Of a stretch of DNA of 10,453 nucleotides, positions 6,529 through 10,453 are shown piece after piece; the first letter of the stretch is position 1; the number at the start of each line of letters is the position of its first letter. The translations under genes were made by a program, and so were the position numbers. Under the pieces are notes generated by a model. It was not told the origin of the DNA and ran no database searches. It worked only from the letters and a program-made list of their open reading frames with translations. The DNA lies in the NCBI GenBank assembly GCA_003978475.1, contig QNZR01000019.1, positions 1-10,453 on the forward strand. The letters are read 5' to 3'. Source of the stretch: Sulfurimonas sp. (GTDB lineage: Bacteria > Campylobacterota > Campylobacteria > Campylobacterales > Sulfurimonadaceae).

Positions 6529-6955
6529 AACCGTCCTTTTTAAATTGTTCTGCTTCCTGCCGTGCCATTTTATCACAACGTTCGTTTTCTTCATGTCCGG
6601 CATGCCCTTTTACCCAGAAGGCTTTGACGTTATGCGATTGTGAGACTTCCAGATACTCGCGCCACAGATCGGGATTTTTCACTTTTTTGAAATTTCTTTT
6701 AACCCAGCTTTCAAGCCAGGTATTAATAGCATTGACCACGTAGGAAGAGTCCGAAAAAACCTCAATTTCACAGGGTTCGTTGAGGGCTTTGATGCCTTCA
6801 ATAACACCGCGAAGTTCCATACGGTTATTGGTCGTATGGGCTTCGCCGCCGCAAAGTGTTTTTTCGTGATTATTGTAGCGAATAATGGTGCCGTAGCCTC
6901 CGGGTCCGGGGTTGCCCAAAGAGGAGCCGTCACTAAAAAGCGTAATTTTCTTCAA
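6515..6955 (-). CDS. rnhA: Ribonuclease HI
   Basis: A 146-residue enzyme that cleaves the RNA strand of RNA-DNA hybrids, for example at R-loops and lagging-strand primers. The four catalytic acids are present: D9 (FSDGS), E47 (NRMELRG), D69 (FSDSSYVV) and D128 (ERCDKMA), as well as the mobile His118 (KGHAGHEEN) and the basic handle-like region WVKRNFKKVKNPDLW (84-98). The start is TTG 6955-6953, with AGGA five bases upstream inside the end of the TPR gene; no ATG gives the conserved KKITLFSDGS start. It overlaps the TPR gene by 23 bases and rnc by 14, so translation is probably coupled. Confidence 0.97.
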   Translation of the reverse strand: MKKITLFSDGSSLGNPGPGGYGTIIRYNNHEKTLCGGEAHTTNNRMELRGVIEGIKALNEPCEIEVFSDSSYVVNAINTWLESWVKRNFKKVKNPDLWREYLEVSQSHNVKAFWVKGHAGHEENERCDKMARQEAEQFKKDGYGAS

Positions 6956-7973
6956 AAGTATCCTTTGTTAAAAGCATCTGCGGCATGATGGTGTCAATGT
7001 CGTAGCAGTTGGGGCAGCGATGAAATGAGAAAGGAAAGGCATGTTTGCATTTTTGGCACAGGTACTCAAACTGCAATGTGGCTCCGGTGTTGTTGGAGTG
7101 GTAGAGCTTTATGAGTATATCGAGCTCAAAAACAGGACTGCTATGGGTCAGATCAAGGCTGCCTTTTGCCGTAAACAGTTCACGCAGATACGCATCCGAG
7201 TCAATATGTGCCATGGAATATTTCTCAGCAGGCAGCTGCCATAAGATATCGCTAATGCGTGTATAATCCGAGTGGTTAAGATGTTGCCATGCCAAGGCGC
7301 TGTCCGCTCGGAACAGATGGTCGAAAATCATGTAGCAAAGAGATCCGCTCTGCGTGTAGATGTTAAGCAGCTTATGGTTTTTTTCCTCGGGGGTGACATC
7401 ATGACGCTGCAGCAGGTAGGCACACTCCAGATAGCGCTTTTCATTAGTGATGGTTTCATTAAGCTCTTGAAGCGGCTCCAGAACCTCAAGGGCTTTCGGG
7501 TAGGCTTTAAGCCGATCATAGACCAAAAGCAGTGCGTAGAGCGCCCGAGGTGTTCGCGGTGCATGTTTCAAAATTTTTAAAAAGACCTCTTTTGAACGCT
7601 CCAGAAACCCTGCTTTAAAATAGGCCTGACCGAGCAAAATGGCGGTATGCTGCTGCTGTCGGGTATCTTTTTCCACTTCAAGAGTACTTTGATAAATCTC
7701 AACTGCTTTCTCATAATCTCCCTGCTGTATATAAGACTGCGCCAGAATAAGCCATGATTGGCTCGGAATATTGCCTTCATAGATAATTTTTTTCATGGCA
7801 TCATCCGAGGGAACGGTATTGAGATCTTTGACAAAACGGTCTAAATATTTGGTATCGTCTCTGGCTTTGTATCTGCCCCACCAATAGCTAAAGAAGGTAA
7901 TGACAAAAATGAGTGCAAAAAATACGATAATCCCAAACAGCGGGTCACGTGTCTCAATATAAAGATTGTTCAA
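6933..7973 (-). CDS. Membrane-anchored TPR protein with C-terminal zinc ribbon (LapB-like)
   Basis: A 346-residue protein. One membrane helix lies at about 11-31, followed by a basic WGRYKAR stretch implying a cytoplasmic body. Residues about 70-240 are TPR helices, clearest at SWLILAQSYIQQGDYEKAVEIYQSTL (written in parts: SWLILAQSYIQQGDY, EKAVEIYQSTL) and LGQAYFKAGFLERSKEVFLKIL (LGQAYFKAGF, LERSKEVFLKIL). The C-terminus has a CQKC...CPNC zinc ribbon (C306, C309, C320, C323). This order matches LapB (YciM), which controls lipopolysaccharide synthesis through FtsH/LpxC in E. coli; equivalence here is inference. The only workable start is TTG 7973-7971, since a stop lies three codons upstream and the first in-frame ATG is residue 60; its ribosome-binding site is poor. 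It is the first gene of the operon with rnhA, rnc and aroC. Confidence 0.8.
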   Translation of the reverse strand: MNNLYIETRDPLFGIIVFFALIFVITFFSYWWGRYKARDDTKYLDRFVKDLNTVPSDDAMKKIIYEGNIPSQSWLILAQSYIQQGDYEKAVEIYQSTLEVEKDTRQQQHTAILLGQAYFKAGFLERSKEVFLKILKHAPRTPRALYALLLVYDRLKAYPKALEVLEPLQELNETITNEKRYLECAYLLQRHDVTPEEKNHKLLNIYTQSGSLCYMIFDHLFRADSALAWQHLNHSDYTRISDILWQLPAEKYSMAHIDSDAYLRELFTAKGSLDLTHSSPVFELDILIKLYHSNNTGATLQFEYLCQKCKHAFPFSFHRCPNCYDIDTIMPQMLLTKDTFEENYAF

Positions 7974-8000
7974 AGGGATTCACTCTGCGCTTTTTGAGTA

Positions 8001-8029
8001 ATTATACCATCACTTTAGGGTATTTTGAA
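8001..8029 (-). promoter_or_regulatory. Promoter of the TPR-rnhA-rnc-aroC operon
   Basis: On the minus strand TGGTATAAT is an extended -10 with a perfect TATAAT (8001-8006). TTCAAA (8024-8029), 4 of 6 bases like TTGACA, sits exactly 17 bases upstream. Transcription from about 7994 would leave a leader of about 21 bases before TTG 7973. It overlaps the 3' end of the lipoprotein gene. Confidence 0.68.
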
Positions 8030-8519
8030 GCTTCTGCGGGGAAGTGTGCCATATTATCTCGGCAAGGGTCTGATTCTCAAAGAGATATTCCAGTGAAGGC
8101 ACCTCCGGCAAATGACATGTCAATAGCTCCTTCTGGTGCGCTGTACATTGCGGTCGGTAGGTTTGAAATACTTCAAAAGAGGTACCGATACGTCCGTATT
8201 GGTGAGCTATTTTAGCACTGGTAACGGTAATAAAAGCAATATGTTCCCGATCGGCCGATGGGTGAATCAGCATCATCTCTTCGCGGTTGTGTGTGACACG
8301 AATGACGGGATGAGCAACTCCGGTTTTAAAAAAGGTAAACTGCTGCAGTTCAAAACCTAAAAGCTTTGAGCCGATAGCCGACACCTTAAACGGAGTTTTT
8401 GAGGTAATGGATGCAATGCCTGCACTGTCGATCTCCAACGGATAGGGAAGCGACTTGGGCTGAGACGAGCAGCCGCCTGCAAAGAGCAGGGCTATAAGCA
8501 ATAGTGTGAGTTGTTTCAT
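8010..8519 (-). CDS. Small lipoprotein of unknown function
   Basis: A 169-residue predicted lipoprotein. MKQLTLLLIALLFAGGC is a classic type II signal with lipidation at Cys17 (lipobox AGGC, followed by SSQ). The mature part mixes short strands and helices and has two cysteines close together (PQCTAHQKELLTCHLP), a possible disulfide in the periplasm. I do not recognise the family. ATG 8519 is chosen because it places the signal peptide at the N-terminus; an upstream GTG (8576) would bury it. There is no Shine-Dalgarno before this ATG, and an extended -10 ends only six bases upstream. It lies between the SQR-like gene and the TPR operon, but with its own promoter neither context fixes its role. 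Confidence 0.78.
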   Translation of the reverse strand: MKQLTLLLIALLFAGGCSSQPKSLPYPLEIDSAGIASITSKTPFKVSAIGSKLLGFELQQFTFFKTGVAHPVIRVTHNREEMMLIHPSADREHIAFITVTSAKIAHQYGRIGTSFEVFQTYRPQCTAHQKELLTCHLPEVPSLEYLFENQTLAEIIWHTSPQKLQNTLK

Positions 8520-8525
8520 TTGGGG

Positions 8526-8534
8526 AGTATAGCA
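8526..8534 (-). promoter_or_regulatory. Extended -10 placing transcription start at the lipoprotein ATG
   Basis: TGCTATACT (minus strand) ends six bases before ATG 8519 with CCCCAA between. The usual 7-base distance to the start site would put +1 on the A of AUG, giving a leaderless mRNA. This agrees with the lack of a ribosome-binding site. Confidence 0.5.
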
Positions 8535-8560
8535 TTTTTGAAACAACAGCGCAGCAGGCA

Positions 8561-8575
8561 TGAGCAACATGCTCA
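8561..8575 (-). terminator. Stem-loop just after the SQR-like gene
   Basis: TGAGCAACATGCTCA contains a perfect 6-bp stem (TGAGCA/TGCTCA) with a 3-base loop, starting 6 bases past the flavoprotein stop. Only a weak U-rich stretch (TGTTGTTT) follows further on, so it may be a 3'-end stabiliser or weak terminator. Confidence 0.35.
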
Positions 8576-8581
8576 CACTGG

Positions 8582-10051
8582 CTAGGCGCGACCCGATACC
8601 ATACCGTAAATGGTCATTGGTTTGAGGGCATAGACTTTAAGCAGCCACCATATCCAGCGCTCTTTGGTAGGGTCAAGCGGGAAGGACGGTGTGGGCTTTT
8701 TGGTCCAGTTAAACTCGGCAAGCATGACGGTGCCGATACTCGTAATGAGCGGACAGACGGTATAGCCGTCATAGGCTGCCGGAAGTGTTGGTTTTTTCTC
8801 CATGACGGCAATAAGATTCTCTACGACAACGGAGTACTGTTTTCGGGCACTGCCGCCGGTTTTCCCCATGGGAACCGCAGCAACGTCACCCAGGCAGAAG
8901 ACATTGTCATATTTTACATGTTGCAGCGTCTCTTTTGTCACCGGCACCCATCCTTTCTTGGAACCGACTTTTGAGTTGGCTACAGCATCGGGGGCTTTCA
9001 TGGGCGGTGTAATATGAATAAAGTCATATTTTTTCTCGACCAATTCGGATTTCGGTATCGCCGCAAACTCTTCAATATCTTCGTCCCACGCCCCTTTTTC
9101 AGTCCAGCTGTGTTTGAAGGTTGCGATTTTGGCATCGGTATCAATTTTGACTAAATTATGTTTGTAGTGCCATTTGAAACCGCGATCTTTAAATTGCTGC
9201 AAAATGGCTTCGTGGTATTCCGGAACACCGAACATCTTGCCGCCGTTAGGTAAAAATACCAGATCGACTTTATCGCGTACACCCGCTTCAACCAGACGGG
9301 AGTGGGTTAAATATATCATCTTTTTTGGGGCTCCGCCACATTTAATGGGAGTGTTGGGGTGGGTAAAAAGTGCCTGTAGCTTTTCAGGACCGGTGTGGGC
9401 TTTGGCTTGAGCAATCAGTTCTTGCATTCCAATCCAGGTGTCTGCCGCACCGTCTCTAAAATAGACAGAATAGACCCCGTTTTTACCGACTTTTTCCTTG
9501 ACAACAGCATTGTCGGCACCCGATGAGGTAATAACCCCTTCAAGCCCCTCAATAGCACCGTAATCAAGTACGAGTCCCGTAGCGATAACCAGATAGTCGT
9601 AGGGAACTTTCTGTCCGCCGACGGTAGTGACGTTGTTGCCCTCGGGGTCAAATGAGGCAACGGCATCTTTAATCATGGTGACACCGTCGGGAGTGTGCTC
9701 ATCGCGTTGGTAGATAATCTCTTCTTTTTCCCAGACTCCGGCACCGACAAGCGTTTGTCCGGGTTGATAGGACACGGATGTCGGATCCGGCTCAATAATG
9801 GTAATATCGGGATTGGAAAGCGTTCGATTAAGTTTGGCAGCGACTGCCATACCGGAGATGCCGCCGCCGACAATCACAATTTTTCCGGTAGCATCGGATG
9901 CTTTGGCTTGTGTAGACGTTCCGGTGCTAGCCAGCATTCCGGCGGCCAGAGGGGAGACCGCCATAAATTTCATGGCATCACGACGATTCATGCCTTCGTT
10001 ATGATGTTCTATCGTCGATAGAATCTCTTCGGAGATACGATCCTTATTCAT
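8582..10051 (-). CDS. Tat-exported sulfide:quinone reductase-like flavoprotein
   Basis: A 489-residue FAD oxidoreductase. A Tat signal (MNRRDAMKFMAVSPLAAGM, R23-R24) follows a 20-residue hydrophilic extension. FAD binding shows at VGGGISGMAVAAKL (61-74), YDYLVIATG (151-159) and VFCLGDVAAVPMGKTGG (385-400). Two cysteines sit where SQR has its redox pair: C238 (TPIKCGGAPKKM) and C433 (TVCPLITS). The third cysteine of type I SQR is not seen; that stretch reads GVYSVYFRDG. The C-terminus (RWIWWLLKVYALKPMTIYGM) looks like the amphipathic membrane anchor of SQR. SQR oxidises sulfide to polysulfide and passes electrons to quinone on the periplasmic face. ATG 10051 has AAGG eight bases upstream; M21 has poor spacing. 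Flavocytochrome c sulfide dehydrogenase is the main alternative, but no cytochrome partner is adjacent. Confidence 0.87.
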   Translation of the reverse strand: MNKDRISEEILSTIEHHNEGMNRRDAMKFMAVSPLAAGMLASTGTSTQAKASDATGKIVIVGGGISGMAVAAKLNRTLSNPDITIIEPDPTSVSYQPGQTLVGAGVWEKEEIIYQRDEHTPDGVTMIKDAVASFDPEGNNVTTVGGQKVPYDYLVIATGLVLDYGAIEGLEGVITSSGADNAVVKEKVGKNGVYSVYFRDGAADTWIGMQELIAQAKAHTGPEKLQALFTHPNTPIKCGGAPKKMIYLTHSRLVEAGVRDKVDLVFLPNGGKMFGVPEYHEAILQQFKDRGFKWHYKHNLVKIDTDAKIATFKHSWTEKGAWDEDIEEFAAIPKSELVEKKYDFIHITPPMKAPDAVANSKVGSKKGWVPVTKETLQHVKYDNVFCLGDVAAVPMGKTGGSARKQYSVVVENLIAVMEKKPTLPAAYDGYTVCPLITSIGTVMLAEFNWTKKPTPSFPLDPTKERWIWWLLKVYALKPMTIYGMVSGRA

Positions 10052-10073
10052 TTTGTCAACCTTGTGTGTGTTT

Positions 10074-10133
10074 TAATAATTTACTATTTTACATTGTGAA
10101 TCTAAAACTCTCCTTGCGCCGATTAAATTATTA
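10074..10133. repeat. 10-bp inverted repeat flanking the SQR-like gene promoter region
   Basis: TAATAATTTA (10074-10083) and TAAATTATTA (10124-10133) are exact reverse complements 40 bases apart; overlapping them, AATTTACTA (10078-10086) and TAGTAAATT (10132-10140) form a second pair. They bracket the candidate SQR promoter. They are AT-rich, so chance is possible. Confidence 0.35.
10086..10091 (-). promoter_or_regulatory. Candidate -10 of the SQR-like gene
   Basis: TAAAAT on the minus strand, about 34 bases before ATG 10051, lies between the inverted repeats. There is no convincing -35, so confidence is low. Confidence 0.28.
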
Positions 10134-10358
10134 GTAAATTCGTGCAATTATCATTTGAATTGATACATTTTCACCATATTCGTTTCGATTAATTGTATAG
10201 GAGCAGGTCAGTTTTTGCTCTTTTAAAAGCGAAATTTTTTGGCGAAAGGCGATCATCTGATGGGTAGTTACGGGGTCATTGTGAAAATGCAGCTGTATTC
10301 TGGAGTGATCTTTTTGCGCTCCAAAATGGTGAATATGACTAATGAATTCGACACCCTT
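10131..10358 (-). pseudogene. Possible gene remnant: open frame without a good start
   Basis: A minus-strand frame runs 75 codons without a stop from just after the TAA at 10361-10359 to a TAA at 10133-10131. The peptide (KGVEFISHIHHFGAQKDH, then SRIQLHFHND... and MIAFRQKISLLKEQK, ending MIIARIY) has a normal soluble-protein composition, unlike the plus-strand readings of the same DNA. Its only ATG (10256) leaves 41 codons; no GTG or TTG lies upstream. Its upper end runs into the DinB-like gene. It may be the tail of a gene whose front was lost in a rearrangement, a small gene with a rare start, or a chance frame. I do not recognise the family. Confidence 0.3.
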
Positions 10359-10453
10359 TTAGCTTCCAGAGCGCTTACGCTAAAATTTGTAGAAAATTTT
10401 ACACCCAAACAGCTTAACCGTATCCCGGAAGGTTTTAAAAATAATTTAATCTG
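10335..10453 (+). CDS. DinB-family (DinB_2-like) protein, N-terminus only
   Basis: The only plus-strand gene. ATG 10335 begins MTNEFDTLLASRALTLKFVE, followed by NFTPKQLNRIPEGFKNNLI before the window ends, 39 residues in all. The opening helix plus a LNRIPEGFKNN block is the pattern of DinB/YfiT-like four-helix metal proteins, where a WNIGH-type motif would come next, just outside the window. In-frame ATGs at 10326 and 10260 are alternatives but give unfamiliar extensions; no good ribosome-binding site precedes any of them. It is transcribed divergently from the SQR-like gene. The family is likely from the N-terminus; the function is unknown. Confidence 0.7.
   Translation, partial: MTNEFDTLLASRALTLKFVENFTPKQLNRIPEGFKNNLI

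Noticed and set aside
6529..6603. 25-residue N-terminal extension of RNase III
   Set aside because: It lies inside rnhA, does not resemble RNase III, and ATG 6528 has a good AGGA site.
9695..10021. 108-codon plus-strand frame opposite the SQR-like N-terminus
   Set aside because: It mirrors the Tat signal and FAD-binding region and has no start context of its own.
8582..10051. Flavocytochrome c sulfide dehydrogenase flavoprotein subunit
   Set aside because: The IKCGGAPKKM and TVCPL contexts and the C-terminal anchor are SQR-like, and no cytochrome subunit is adjacent; kept only as an alternative.
10055..10060. TTGACA next to the SQR-like start codon
   Set aside because: It lies between the AAGG ribosome-binding site and the ATG, so it cannot be a -35 for this gene, and no downstream -10 fits.
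10227..10334. N-terminal extension of the DinB-like gene from ATG 10260
   Set aside because: The extra residues are unlike DinB N-termini and mirror a more protein-like minus-strand frame; MTNEFDTLL at 10335 fits the family.

Overview
The window looks like chromosome from a Campylobacterota (epsilonproteobacterial) sulfur-oxidising chemolithotroph of the Sulfurovum/Sulfurimonas type. This is inferred from three things: a three-domain desulforubrerythrin like Campylobacter Rrc; a tight TPR protein-rnhA-rnc-aroC cluster, which I recall in the same order in Campylobacter jejuni; and a Tat-exported sulfide:quinone reductase-like flavoprotein. No tRNA, rRNA, CRISPR array, insertion sequence or phage gene was seen. 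Nearly everything is on the minus strand; only the partial DinB-like gene at the right edge is on plus.

Right to left (direction of transcription): a DinB-family gene starts at about 10335 and runs off the right edge. Between it and the next gene is a minus-strand open frame (10131-10358) with no good start, possibly a gene remnant. The sulfide:quinone reductase-like gene (8582-10051) follows, then a small lipoprotein gene (8010-8519) whose extended -10 sits so close to its ATG that the mRNA may be leaderless. An extended -10 promoter at about 8001-8029 drives a four-gene overlapping operon: a LapB-like membrane TPR/zinc-ribbon protein, rnhA, rnc and aroC.

Beyond aroC are two stress-type single genes: a Spy/CpxP-like periplasmic protein behind a direct-repeat promoter, and a desulforubrerythrin with a perfect 7-1-7 Fur/PerR-like palindrome upstream.

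The left third is one overlapping operon: an outer-membrane porin-like barrel, a very short exported PstS-like binding protein, a stand-alone CheY-like receiver and a membrane histidine kinase cut by the left edge. Every junction is a stop/start overlap, so these four are probably made together and may form one envelope-sensing pathway. This is the best candidate in the window for an under-described system; its ligand and output are not visible here.
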